From Indiicoccus explosivorum (lineage in GTDB: Bacteria; Bacillota; Bacilli; Bacillales_A; Planococcaceae): a DNA stretch of 64,000 nt. The stretch is taken from contig NZ_NHTN01000009.1 in the NCBI RefSeq assembly GCF_002167005.1, positions 1-64,000 of the forward strand. Reading direction: 5' to 3'. The notes under the pieces are model-generated. The model saw only the letters and a list, made by a program, of their open reading frames with translations. It was not told the origin of the DNA and made no database searches. Made by a program: the position numbers and the translations under genes. Below, piece after piece: positions 42,455 to 52,283 of this stretch; position 1 is the stretch's first letter; the number at the start of each line of letters is the position of its first letter.

Positions 42455-43622
42455 TCACCACCGCGATCCCCTGTCCGCCGCCAATGCAGAGGCTGGCGAC
42501 GGCATACTTGCCGTTCCGTTTTTGCAGCTCGCGGGCCGCAGAAAGCAAAATCCGCGCACCGCTTGTACCTACGGGGTGTCCGAGCGCAATAGCGCCGCCA
42601 TTCACATTCACAATCTCCCCCTTTAATCCGAGCTCTCTCTCCACGGATAAATATTGAGCGGCGAACGCTTCATTCACTTCAATCAAATCAATCTCGTCGA
42701 GTGAAAGTGCCGCCCGTTCCAGCGCCTGGCGGATGGCAGGGACAGGGCCGATACCCATGATGGTCGGATCCACACCGGTGATGCCCCATGAGACGATCCG
42801 TGCGAGCGGTTTCAGGCCATGCCGCTCAACTGCGCGCTCACTTGCCACTACCAGGGATGCTGCCCCATCGTTGATACCGGAAGCGTTTCCGGCTGTCACT
42901 GTCCCTTCCTTTTTGAATGCTGCCCGAAGTTTAGCCAAGGATTCAGCATTCGTCTCCGGTTTGATGTGCTCGTCCTGGTCAATGACCACAGTGCCCTTCC
43001 GTGTCTTCACTTCCACCCCGACGATTTCTTCAGCGAATGTTCCATCTTTCGCCGCTTTCGTTGCACGGCGGTGTGATTCGGCTGCAAATGCGTCCTGCTC
43101 CTCCCGAGTGATTCCGTACTGCTCAGCCAATTTTTCCGCCGTCATGCCCATTCCGTTGCCTGTATACCGGTCCAGGAGGGTTGCGACCAGCATATCCTCA
43201 AATTCAAGGCCGCCCATTTTTGGTGCATTAAACCGCTGATTGAAGTTGGAATATGGCGCCATCGACATGTTTTCCGCACCGCCGGTCAGTACAATATCCG
43301 TCTCGCCAAGCAAAATGGTCTGCGCCCCCGTCACAACTGCCTGCGCACCGGAACCGCAAAGCCGGTTCAGTGTCAGAGCCGGCACTTCCTGTGGAACCCC
43401 TGCCTCCAGACCGATATGACGCGCCAAGTAAGCCGCATTCGTACTCGAATGAATGACATTGCCGTAAACTACATGCCCGACATCTTCCGCCGACACTCCG
43501 GAGCGCTTCAATGCTTCGACAGCTGTTGCGGTGCCGAGCTTTGTGACATCCGTCGACGCAAAAGATCCGCCAAATGATGTAAAAGCGGTTCTCGCTCCAT
43601 TTACCAAATAAACGTTTTCCAT
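42441..43622 (-). CDS. Thiolase (acetyl-CoA C-acyltransferase)
   Basis: A 393-residue thiolase with the nucleophile Cys89 in LNRLCGSGAQ, His349 in GHPVGTSGAR and Cys379 in CIGGGQG. It cleaves 3-ketoacyl-CoA with CoA, completing beta-oxidation. The frame is open upstream to 43832, but AAAGGGG before the ATG at 43622 marks the start. It is first in a short operon with the nitronate monooxygenase and crotonase-fold genes. Two AT-rich inverted repeats lie in its leader region. Confidence 0.94.
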   Translation of the reverse strand: MENVYLVNGARTAFTSFGGSFASTDVTKLGTATAVEALKRSGVSAEDVGHVVYGNVIHSSTNAAYLARHIGLEAGVPQEVPALTLNRLCGSGAQAVVTGAQTILLGETDIVLTGGAENMSMAPYSNFNQRFNAPKMGGLEFEDMLVATLLDRYTGNGMGMTAEKLAEQYGITREEQDAFAAESHRRATKAAKDGTFAEEIVGVEVKTRKGTVVIDQDEHIKPETNAESLAKLRAAFKKEGTVTAGNASGINDGAASLVVASERAVERHGLKPLARIVSWGITGVDPTIMGIGPVPAIRQALERAALSLDEIDLIEVNEAFAAQYLSVERELGLKGEIVNVNGGAIALGHPVGTSGARILLSAARELQKRNGKYAVASLCIGGGQGIAVVIERA

Positions 43623-43649
43623 CTTTTTTGCCCCTTTCGTCGCTGACCG

Positions 43650-43696
43650 CTTATTATCAAAATAAGTGTCAGAAAATTTAACCTTATTTATAAGGT
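43650..43696. promoter_or_regulatory. Two AT-rich inverted repeats upstream of thiolase
   Basis: CTTATTATCAAAATAAG (43650-43666) has CTTATT/AATAAG arms, and ACCTTATTTATAAGGT (43681-43696) is a perfect 16-bp palindrome. Both lie 28-75 bases before the thiolase start and resemble, but do not equal, the GTTATTT palindromes of the island. A repressor site is likely. Confidence 0.55.
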
Positions 43697-43815
43697 ATCG
43701 TCGTTGGCTGCGAACTGCAACGTTTTTTTCCTTGAATTCATTTATTGAATAGCCATTTAAGCGGTACAGAAATTCCAAGTTTTTATTGTCCAAAAAACGG
43801 GGATAAGATATGATA

Positions 43816-43829
43816 AGAACAAACGTTCG
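43816..43829 (+). promoter_or_regulatory. LexA (SOS) box
   Basis: AGAAC-AAAC-GTTCG matches nine of ten fixed positions of the Bacillus LexA box (CGAAC-N4-GTTCG). It lies 17 bases before the polymerase start codon, indicating DNA-damage induction. Confidence 0.82.
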
Positions 43830-43846
43830 CACAAGGAGTGATTTTC

Positions 43847-45130
43847 ATGCCCGCTGAATCCTCTTCCCCTGAACGTGTCATCGCCTGTCTCGACATGCGG
43901 AGTTTTTATGCGAGCTGTGCTGCCGTGGAGCACCGGCTCGACCCGCTGACGGACGCCATTGCGGTCGTCGCGAACCTGGACCGGAACGGCAGCGTTGTCC
44001 TTGCCGCTTCGCCGAAGATGAAGCAGAAGTTCGGCATCCGCACGGGCAGCCGGCTGTATGAGATTCCCGGCGATCCGGAGATTTACCTCATTGAACCGAA
44101 GATGGATTTTTTCCTGGCCGTGTCCATGGAGATTACGAAACTGATCGGTGAGTACGTGCCGAAATCGGCGATCCACGTCTACAGCGTCGATGAATGCTTC
44201 ATCGACCTTACCGGCACGGAAAAGCTGTGGGGACCGCCCGAAGAGACGATCCGCCGCATCCAGGATGATCTGTACCGCCAATTCCAGCTGCCATCCGCGG
44301 TCGGCGTCGGGCCGAATATGCTGCTGGCGAAGCTGTCGCTCGACCTCGAGGCGAAGAAGACCGGGTTTGCCTGGTGGCGGCTGGAGGATGTGCCGGAGAA
44401 GTTATGGCCGGTATCGCCGCTCAGCGAGATGTGGGGCATCGGTCCGCGCATGGAACGCAACCTGAACCTGATGGGCATGTTCTCCGTCGGGGACATCGCG
44501 CGCTGCGATTTGAGGCGGCTGGAGGACAAGTTCGGCATCATGGGGCACCAGCTGTACCAGCACGCCCACGGACTCGACTTCAGCGACCTGACGAAGCAGC
44601 ACATCCAGGAAGAGGCGGTCAGCTACTGCAAGGGGCAGATGCTGTACCGCGATTACATAAAAGAAGAAGACATCCTGATCGTCCTGCTCGAAATCTGCGA
44701 GGAAGTCGCCCGCCGCGCACGCGAAGGGCGGAAAGCGGGCCGGACGATCCACCTGAGCATGGGCTACAGTAAAAACGTCTACGGCGGCGGGTTTTCCCGC
44801 TCCATGTCGGTCGATGAAGCGACGAATGAAACGATGGCGATTTACCGGGTATGCCGGAAGCTGTTCGACCTCCACTATTCAGGCAAGCCGGTCCGGAACA
44901 TTTCCGTGTCCATCAGCAATCTGGAAGACGAGACGTCCATGCAGCTGAGCCTATTCGAAGCGCACAAGTGGCGGAAGCGGAAGCTCGGCGCCGTGATGGA
45001 CGAAATCCGGCGCAAGTACGGCGCCACCGCCATTCTGCGGGCGGTTTCCTACACACCCGCCGGCACCGCCGTGTCCCGGGCGGGGCTGATCGGCGGACAT
45101 AAAAAACAGAAAGGGGGCGATGCTTCATGA
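43847..45130 (+). CDS. uvrX: Y-family DNA polymerase (UvrX/DinB-like)
   Basis: A 427-residue translesion polymerase: CLDMRSFYASCAAVE (first catalytic Asp), YSVDECFIDL (catalytic SVDE), then helix-hairpin-helix text around MWGIGPRMERNLNLMG and a C-terminal little-finger region. The segment MQLSLFEAHK near residue 380 fits a beta-clamp-binding motif. AAGGAG lies eight bases before the ATG at 43847. It is preceded by a LexA box and overlaps the YolD-like gene, the arrangement found in Bacillus chromosomes, prophages and plasmids. It would copy past damaged bases at the price of mutation. Confidence 0.92.
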   Translation: MPAESSSPERVIACLDMRSFYASCAAVEHRLDPLTDAIAVVANLDRNGSVVLAASPKMKQKFGIRTGSRLYEIPGDPEIYLIEPKMDFFLAVSMEITKLIGEYVPKSAIHVYSVDECFIDLTGTEKLWGPPEETIRRIQDDLYRQFQLPSAVGVGPNMLLAKLSLDLEAKKTGFAWWRLEDVPEKLWPVSPLSEMWGIGPRMERNLNLMGMFSVGDIARCDLRRLEDKFGIMGHQLYQHAHGLDFSDLTKQHIQEEAVSYCKGQMLYRDYIKEEDILIVLLEICEEVARRAREGRKAGRTIHLSMGYSKNVYGGGFSRSMSVDEATNETMAIYRVCRKLFDLHYSGKPVRNISVSISNLEDETSMQLSLFEAHKWRKRKLGAVMDEIRRKYGATAILRAVSYTPAGTAVSRAGLIGGHKKQKGGDAS

Positions 45131-45489
45131 AACAGAACCGGCATATGCGGCTGCAGGGAGACATCAAGGACCGCGGCATGGTGAAGTGGCAGGGCATGAT
45201 GCTGCCGGAACATATGAAAATGCTGAAGGACTGGTACGCGGAAGACGACCGGGACCCGGAACCGCAACTGACCGCGGACGACTTCACGCTGATCCAGGAA
45301 GAGATCGAGACGGCGCTCGCCCGGCAGTGCGAAGTGCGGATCAAGACGTGGCGCGACCATAAATTCAGCTACCATAAGGGCGTCATCAAGCGGCTGGACG
45401 CAGAAAAACGGACCCTCGTCTGTGAGGATCCGTTCAGTGAGTACCGGATTCGTGCCGATGATATCGTGGACATCCGGCAAGTGGACTGA
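45127..45489 (+). CDS. YolD-like family protein
   Basis: A 120-residue protein with DRGMVKWQGMMLPEHMKMLKDWY, the YolD family signature, followed by an EEIETALARQCEVRIKTWRDHKFSYHKGVI beta domain. YolD proteins are encoded beside UvrX polymerases and are thought to assist or regulate them. The ATG overlaps the polymerase stop by four bases (ATGA), so the two are coupled and SOS-controlled together. Confidence 0.88.
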   Translation: MKQNRHMRLQGDIKDRGMVKWQGMMLPEHMKMLKDWYAEDDRDPEPQLTADDFTLIQEEIETALARQCEVRIKTWRDHKFSYHKGVIKRLDAEKRTLVCEDPFSEYRIRADDIVDIRQVD

Positions 45490-45502
45490 CCGACCAGTCC
45501 CG

Positions 45503-46297
45503 TCATGCCGGACCGTCCAGTGCCTCCGCGATCGGCAGCAGTTCTTCCAGGCGGCGGATTTCGAAGTCCGGAACGACATCAGTCGGCTCCTTGCCTTCCC
45601 GGTTCACCCAGACGGTCCTGATGCCGGCGCGGGAAGCGCCGAGGATGTCCGTCATCAAGTTATCCCCCACCATGAGGGCTTCATGGCGACGGATCCCGGC
45701 TTTCTCCAGCGCGAATCCGAAGATGGCGGGATCCGGTTTTCCTTTGCCGAATTCGCCCGAAACGATGATATGGCTGAAATAAGGAAGCAGTTCGGAACTC
45801 AGGTTCAGCTTGATGTGCTGCAGGTCCGGCGAACCGTTCGTCACGAGCAGCAGCTGATAGCGGCCTTTCAGCCGCTCGAGCACACGGACCGATTCCCCGT
45901 ACAGGACAGGCCGCTTCCGGCGTTCGGCCGGAAAGCGCTCCGCCAGCTCACGGCCGAGCGCTTCGTCCTCGATTCCGAGCCGCCCCAAGCCCCGCGTCCA
46001 TGCCTCTTTCCGGTAAACGGGCATGATTTTATTCATCGCGGGAAATTCCGCATGCGCTTCCGGGAACTCCCCCCACAGCCCTTCGAACGGGTTGATCCCG
46101 ATCATCTGCGTGAACGGATACGTTTCATAGGAGGCATAAAGCGAAGCCGCTTCCTCCCGCACCGCCGCCTCCAGCCGCGCGGCATCGGCTCCGCACCGTT
46201 CTTCCGCCGCTTTGCATGTGGCCGCGAACGCGTCTTTGACGCTTTTCTTGTCCCAAAGCAGCGTATCGTCAAGATCGAAGAAGATCGCCTTGAGCAT
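45503..46297 (-). CDS. HAD family hydrolase, candidate phosphoserine phosphatase
   Basis: A 264-residue HAD phosphatase with all four motifs: FFDLDDTLLWD (nucleophile), LVTNGSPD, FGKGKPDPAIF and MVGDNLMTDILGA, plus a helical cap. It resembles the YsaA/YjjG-type enzymes, which include proteins annotated as phosphoserine phosphatases. It stands 27 bases downstream of serA and serC, the two preceding steps of serine synthesis, and no serB is visible. It is therefore a good candidate for the third step. Nucleotidase activity is the alternative. Confidence 0.85.
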   Translation of the reverse strand: MLKAIFFDLDDTLLWDKKSVKDAFAATCKAAEERCGADAARLEAAVREEAASLYASYETYPFTQMIGINPFEGLWGEFPEAHAEFPAMNKIMPVYRKEAWTRGLGRLGIEDEALGRELAERFPAERRKRPVLYGESVRVLERLKGRYQLLLVTNGSPDLQHIKLNLSSELLPYFSHIIVSGEFGKGKPDPAIFGFALEKAGIRRHEALMVGDNLMTDILGASRAGIRTVWVNREGKEPTDVVPDFEIRRLEELLPIAEALDGPA

Positions 46298-46324
46298 CCG
46301 TCCGCCTCCTTTCGGTGCGCCGCA

Positions 46325-47491
46325 TCAGATCACCCGCGCGGCGCGGACGCCTTTAATCGCCATCACCCGGCCGATCAGGTCCGCTTCACGGCCGATGTCC
46401 TCGTCGAGATCGACGAGCGTGTACGCCCACGGTCCTTTGCTGCGGTTCATCATGTCGGCGATATTGATTTCTTCTTCCGCCAGGATCCCCGTGATCTGGC
46501 CGACCATGTTCGGGATGTTCTCGTGGATGACGGTCAGCCGCTTCTCGCCGGCCATCGGCATGTGGACATTCGGAAAGTTGACGGAATTCCGGATGTTGCC
46601 GGTCTCCAGGAACTGCTTCAGCTGCGTGGCCGCCATGACCGCGCAGTTCACCTCCGATTCATACGTCGAAGCGCCGAGGTGCGGAATCGCGATCACATTC
46701 GGCATGTTGAGCAGGTTATCATTCGGGAAGTCCGTAATATAGCCCGCGACGATCTCTTTCTCGATCGCTTCCCTCAAGTCCCCTTCATGCACCAGTTCCC
46801 CGCGCGAGAAATTCAGCACCTTCATGCCCGGTTTCATCGCCTTGAACGCGTGTTCATCCAGCATTCCCCTCGTCTCATCGGTGAGCGGCACATGCATCGT
46901 GATGTAGTCGCACGTCTGGAACACTTCTTCAGGCGTGTGGGCCCGCTGGATCTCCCGCGACAGCTGCCACGCCGTATTGACGGAAATGAACGGGTCGTAG
47001 GCGGTGACTTCCATGCCGAGCGCCGCCGCATCGTTCGCCACCAGCACGCCGATCGCGCCGACACCGATCACGCCGAGCCGTTTCCCCTGCACTTCCGTCC
47101 CGATAAAGTACTTCTTGCCGGACTCGACCTGTTCCGGGACCGCTTCGCCTTCACCCTGAAGGGAATTCGTCCACGTCAGCGCGCGGAACAGATTCCGGGA
47201 GGAGGCGATCAGGCTCATCAGTACGAGCTCCTTCACCGCATTCGCGTTCGCGCCCGGGGTGTTGAAGACGACGACCCCTTTTTCCGTCAGTTCGTCGACC
47301 GGGATGTTGTTGACGCCGACACCCGCCCGCGCCACCGCTTTCACAGAAGGCGGAATCGCGGTATCGTGCAGGTTGTGGCTCCTGAGAAGAATCGCGTCCG
47401 CCGCCTCGACGTTCCCCGCCTGGTAACCGCCTTCATCCAGTACCGCCAGACCGCGTGCCGCGATGGAATTGAATACTTGAATGTTGTACAT
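46325..47491 (-). CDS. serA: D-3-phosphoglycerate dehydrogenase
   Basis: A 388-residue enzyme: ARAGVGVNNIPVDELTEKGVVVFNTPGANANAVKELVL, NAD loop GVIGVGAIGVLVAND (near 145), catalytic Arg in NFSRGELV and His in IPHLGAST, then an ACT domain from about 320. It lacks the intervening domain of the 525-residue type. It oxidises 3-phosphoglycerate to 3-phosphohydroxypyruvate; the ACT domain may sense serine. It begins three bases after serC, in a serC-serA-HAD unit. Confidence 0.94.
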   Translation of the reverse strand: MYNIQVFNSIAARGLAVLDEGGYQAGNVEAADAILLRSHNLHDTAIPPSVKAVARAGVGVNNIPVDELTEKGVVVFNTPGANANAVKELVLMSLIASSRNLFRALTWTNSLQGEGEAVPEQVESGKKYFIGTEVQGKRLGVIGVGAIGVLVANDAAALGMEVTAYDPFISVNTAWQLSREIQRAHTPEEVFQTCDYITMHVPLTDETRGMLDEHAFKAMKPGMKVLNFSRGELVHEGDLREAIEKEIVAGYITDFPNDNLLNMPNVIAIPHLGASTYESEVNCAVMAATQLKQFLETGNIRNSVNFPNVHMPMAGEKRLTVIHENIPNMVGQITGILAEEEINIADMMNRSKGPWAYTLVDLDEDIGREADLIGRVMAIKGVRAARVI

Positions 47492-47494
47492 CGT

Positions 47495-48583
47495 TCAGTC
47501 CCCCTGTCTGTGTGTCCGTTCGAACGTCTGCATGCAGTCGATGAGCGCCTGCACGCCGTCAAGCGGCATCGCGTTGTAGATGCTCGCGCGCATCCCGCCC
47601 ACGGAGCGGTGCCCTTTCAGCGTCTTCAGCCCGTTGGAAGCCGCGAACTGCAGGAATTCCCGGTTCAGTTCATCCGTCGGAGCCGTGAACGGCACGTTCA
47701 TCAGCGAGCGGCTCGCTGCTTCCACGCGGTTTTCAAACAGGTCCGATCCATCGATGGCTGCATACAGGCGGGCCGCTTTCCCGCGGTTGGCCTTCTCCAT
47801 CTCTTCAACTCCGCCCGCGTCACGGAGCCATTCCAGGACAAGCTTCGTTACGTAGATCGCGAACGTCGGCGGCGTGTTATAGAGCGACTCCGACTGCGCG
47901 TATGTCCCGTAGTCCAGCATCGCCGGGCACGCTGCGCCGCAGCGACCGAGCAGATCCTCCCGCACGATCACCACCGTCAGCCCTGCCGGCCCGAGGTTTT
48001 TCTGCGCCCCGGCGTAGATCAGACCGAACTTCGACACATCCACCGCTTCCGACAGGATGTTCGACGACATATCCGCCACGAGCGGGATATCGCCCGTGTC
48101 CGGAATTTCGGCATACCGCGTGCCTTCGATCGTGTTGTTCGTCGTGATATGGATGTAGTCGAATCCGGAAGCCGAACTTAAGTCGAGCGCCGGGATCCGG
48201 CTGTACCCTTCCCCTTCGGAAGAAGCGAGGACGGTCACAGTCCCGGACTTCTCCGCTTCTTTGATCGCTTTTTTCGACCAGGAACCTGTGTCCGCGTAAC
48301 CCGCCCGGCGCGATCCGTTCAGCAGGTTCAGCGGCACCATCGAAAACTGCAGGGAAGCCCCGCCCTGCATGAACAGCACTTTGTAATTGTCAGGGATGCC
48401 CATCAGCTGCCGCAGCAGTGACTCCGCATCCCGGATGATGGCCGTGAACGCCTCCGACCGGTGGCTCATCTCCAGCACCGACATGCCCGACCCGCCGTAC
48501 GACAGCAGCTCTTGTTGGACTTTTTCCAGCACCGGCCCGGGCAGCACGGACGGCCCTGCCGAAAAGTTGTAGACCCGCTCCAT
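47495..48583 (-). CDS. serC: Phosphoserine aminotransferase
   Basis: A 362-residue class V aminotransferase with the opening NFSAGPSVLPGPVLEKVQQELL, HRSEAFTAIIRDAESLLRQLMGIPDNYKVLFMQGGASLQFSMVPLNL and the PLP-binding Lys in YAGAQKNLGPAGLTVVIV. It converts 3-phosphohydroxypyruvate and glutamate to phosphoserine. GGGG with correct spacing precedes the ATG at 48583. It is the first gene of the serine operon; its promoter region is shared with the divergent PucR-like gene. Confidence 0.95.
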   Translation of the reverse strand: MERVYNFSAGPSVLPGPVLEKVQQELLSYGGSGMSVLEMSHRSEAFTAIIRDAESLLRQLMGIPDNYKVLFMQGGASLQFSMVPLNLLNGSRRAGYADTGSWSKKAIKEAEKSGTVTVLASSEGEGYSRIPALDLSSASGFDYIHITTNNTIEGTRYAEIPDTGDIPLVADMSSNILSEAVDVSKFGLIYAGAQKNLGPAGLTVVIVREDLLGRCGAACPAMLDYGTYAQSESLYNTPPTFAIYVTKLVLEWLRDAGGVEEMEKANRGKAARLYAAIDGSDLFENRVEAASRSLMNVPFTAPTDELNREFLQFAASNGLKTLKGHRSVGGMRASIYNAMPLDGVQALIDCMQTFERTHRQGD

Positions 48584-48861
48584 TTGGCATTCCCCTTTCT
48601 GTGGCATCGATCGCCCGATTCAAAAACAAGCCCCCAGCCCCGCGCTCTTCAGCCGGCTGAAAGGACTTTTCTCAATGGACGGAAAATAAAAAATATACAT
48701 TCTATTGTGACCAGTCGCGGAACAAAATGCAACAGGTTATTCGCCTCAAAAGCCGGCGGATGAAAGAAGGGAGACCCCTGTCTTTCGGACAGCCGCATCG
48801 TTATACTTAAAAAAGCACACAAACACGCCGCTAGGCGGCAGAAGACAAAAGAGGTGTTTCA

Positions 48862-49803
48862 GTGATTGACCGGCTGCGAAAAATCTATCCGTCCCTTCTG
48901 CTCTACGGCGAAGACATCGATACACTGGATAGCGATTATAAATGGTTCTCCGACGAAGAGAATACCCGCGTCCTCGGGATTCACGAAAGCGAGCTCGCGC
49001 CCAAGGACATTGCGCTGCTGAGCGCTTTCCTGTTACCCCACAACGCAAAATTCCCGCTTCCCACAAAAGAAGAAAAACAGTGGCAACAAGCGATCCGCTC
49101 GGCGGAAACACCGCCCGGTTCCGAAAACAGGATATCCGCCCCTTTCCGCTTCACCTATTTTTCATTCAATAAAAATCAGATCACGCCGGTCTTCTTCAAG
49201 GCGGCGCTGCAAGAGTTATTTGAAAAGCAGATCCTGATCTTATGGGACAGTGAAACGGAAGGGATTCTCGTCGAAAAAAAGGAGGCTGCCGACGACGGCG
49301 TCTCATACGGACAGATCGTCGATCTCCTGATGAGTGATCTGTACGTGAAAATCAGGTTCTTTTCCGGCCCTTTCCGGCAAAGCACGGAAGCGGTGCATGC
49401 TTACTACCGGACCGTGAAAAACACGGCTGTGAAAGTGTTCGCCCATTCGGATAAGGCGGCGATGACGTATGCGGATGCAGTCCCTCATCTGATGGTCGCT
49501 GCAGCCTCGAAAGAATTGCGCCAGGAAATCGGCCAAACCGTCCTGCAGGAGTACATCAGCGACCGGGAGACGCTCGAAATGATCGAAGTGCTGGTGAGAT
49601 GCAACCTGAACATATCGGAATCAGCAAAAGAGCTGCATCTGCACCGCAATAGCCTCCAGTACCGGCTGGACCGTTTTTCCGAGAAGACAGGCATCGATAT
49701 CCGGCAGTTCCATCAGGCGATGGCCGTCTATTTGGCGCTGCTGGCGAAGCGCCAGGGCGGCCAGCAGCACCCGCCGGGCAATCTGCACGAAGACGGCGGA
49801 TAA
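48862..49803 (+). CDS. PucR/CdaR-type helix-turn-helix regulator
   Basis: A 313-residue protein with no recognised N-terminal domain and a C-terminal PucR-type HTH: DRETLEMIEVLVRCNLNISESAKELHLHRNSLQYRLDRFSEKTGIDIRQFHQA (about 240-292). Such proteins respond to metabolites and control nearby genes. It begins with GTG after AAGAGGTG and precedes the MsmX-type ATPase gene by 87 bases in the same direction, so it may control that gene. It is divergent from serC. TATACT at about 48811-48816 may be its -10. Confidence 0.82.
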   Translation: MIDRLRKIYPSLLLYGEDIDTLDSDYKWFSDEENTRVLGIHESELAPKDIALLSAFLLPHNAKFPLPTKEEKQWQQAIRSAETPPGSENRISAPFRFTYFSFNKNQITPVFFKAALQELFEKQILILWDSETEGILVEKKEAADDGVSYGQIVDLLMSDLYVKIRFFSGPFRQSTEAVHAYYRTVKNTAVKVFAHSDKAAMTYADAVPHLMVAAASKELRQEIGQTVLQEYISDRETLEMIEVLVRCNLNISESAKELHLHRNSLQYRLDRFSEKTGIDIRQFHQAMAVYLALLAKRQGGQQHPPGNLHEDGG

Positions 49804-49890
49804 TTTTGTGCACGTTTACCGTTACTTGAGCCGCCAAGGTTCTGTATGCTGATACCGGAAGATAAAATCAGCTGAATTTTGGAGGTTGGC

Positions 49891-50988
<1,098 letters not shown>

Positions 50989-51015
50989 CCTTTTCATGAG
51001 ACAAATAAAGAAACA

Positions 51016-51064
51016 GGGAAAGCCCGCTAAGGAGACAGCAGTTCCTTAGCGGGCTTTCCCTTTT
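51016..51064. terminator. Bidirectional terminator between msmX and glycerate kinase
   Basis: A long perfect stem, GGGAAAGCCCGCTAAGGA with its complement, around an eight-base loop and followed by TTTT; A-rich on the other side. Confidence 0.92.
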
Positions 51065-51071
51065 CAGACAT

Positions 51072-52226
51072 TCAGGCGTCGGGCGGCGCGGACAACAGAC
51101 CGGGCCGCATTACACTCAGCACCATGCTGGCTTTCTCGGTCAGCAGCTGCTCCGCCTGTTCCATCGCCATTTCGACCGAACAGGGTCCGGACACGATACT
51201 GAAAGCCGACAGCAGGTCGATCTGCCGAAGCTGCGCGAATGACAGGTTCTGTGAACCGGCCAGCGCAATCACCGGAACCCCCGAACTGCGGGCAGCTTCC
51301 GCCACGCCGGCGACGACTTTCCCTTCCAATGTCTGCGCGTCCAGCCGGCCTTCGCCGGTGATGATCAGATCCGCATCCCGGATTTCGGCTGCGAAATCCA
51401 GGCTTTCCAACACCAGGCCGATTCCCGGGCGGAGTTCCGCGTCCAGAAAAGCGATCAGTGCGGCGCCCATTCCGCCCGCCGCACCGCCTCCCGGATATGC
51501 GCGCAGCTCCTTCCCTGTTTGTCTGTGGGTGACTTCCGCGAAGTGATGGAGGGCCGCATCCAGCACCCGCACCATTTCCGGAGTGGCCCCTTTTTGCGGG
51601 CCGAAAACAGCAGACGCGCCGTCCGGTCCGCATAGAGGGTTCCGCACATCGCTTGCGACCAGGAAATCGGCTTCCGCAATCCGTTCATCAAAACCCGAAC
51701 CGTCGATGTGAGCGAGCCGGCCCAAATCGCCGCCCCCCTCTCCGAGCTCCGCTCCCCGGCTGTCAAAGAATCGCATTCCGAGCGCTTTCAGCATGCCGGT
51801 CCCCGCGTCGTTCGTGGCGCTTCCGCCTATTCCGACGATGAACTTCCGGTACCCCAGATCAAGTGCCGCCTGAATCAGTTCGCCGGTCCCGAAACTCGAG
51901 GCGGTCAATGGATTCCTTTCCCCATCCGCCACGAGCGTCAGCCCTGAAGCCTGCGCCATTTCAATGACGGCGGTCTCACCGTCCCCGAGTACGCCGAATG
52001 CCGCCCGGACAGGTTCGCCGAGCGGGCCGCGGACTTCCCGCTGAATGAATTGCCCGCCTGATGCCCGGACCATGCTTTCCATCGTCCCTTCACCGCCGTC
52101 GGCGAGGGGGAGTTCGGTCACATCCGCTCCGGGAAAAACCGCCAGCACCCCTTTTTTGACCGCGCGGCACACGTCAGGTGCCGCAAGTGATCCTTTAAAG
52201 GAGTCGGGCGCGATGATGATCTTCAC
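51072..52226 (-). CDS. Glycerate 2-kinase
   Basis: A 384-residue GckA/GlxK-family kinase: IIIAPDSFKGSLAAPDVCRAVKKGV, LPLADGGEGTMESMV, VGIGGSATNDAGTGMLKALG, SDVRNPLCGPDGASAVFGPQKGAT and ITGEGRLDAQTLEGKV. It phosphorylates glycerate, usually at C2, for entry into glycolysis. In this cluster glycerate would be released by the GH13_18 phosphorylase acting on glucosylglycerate, which makes the kinase a meaningful addition relative to the E. coli ycj genes. It is the last gene of the minus-strand operon. Confidence 0.92.
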   Translation of the reverse strand: MKIIIAPDSFKGSLAAPDVCRAVKKGVLAVFPGADVTELPLADGGEGTMESMVRASGGQFIQREVRGPLGEPVRAAFGVLGDGETAVIEMAQASGLTLVADGERNPLTASSFGTGELIQAALDLGYRKFIVGIGGSATNDAGTGMLKALGMRFFDSRGAELGEGGGDLGRLAHIDGSGFDERIAEADFLVASDVRNPLCGPDGASAVFGPQKGATPEMVRVLDAALHHFAEVTHRQTGKELRAYPGGGAAGGMGAALIAFLDAELRPGIGLVLESLDFAAEIRDADLIITGEGRLDAQTLEGKVVAGVAEAARSSGVPVIALAGSQNLSFAQLRQIDLLSAFSIVSGPCSVEMAMEQAEQLLTEKASMVLSVMRPGLLSAPPDA

Positions 52227-52283
52227 GAAAATGCCTCCATTCTGAGAAATATCGGGTCCGGCAGAAGATCCGGGAGCCGGTTG

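Noticed and set aside
20572-43622. Prophage or integrative element
   Set aside because: No integrase, phage structural gene, flanking repeat or tRNA end was found around the island.
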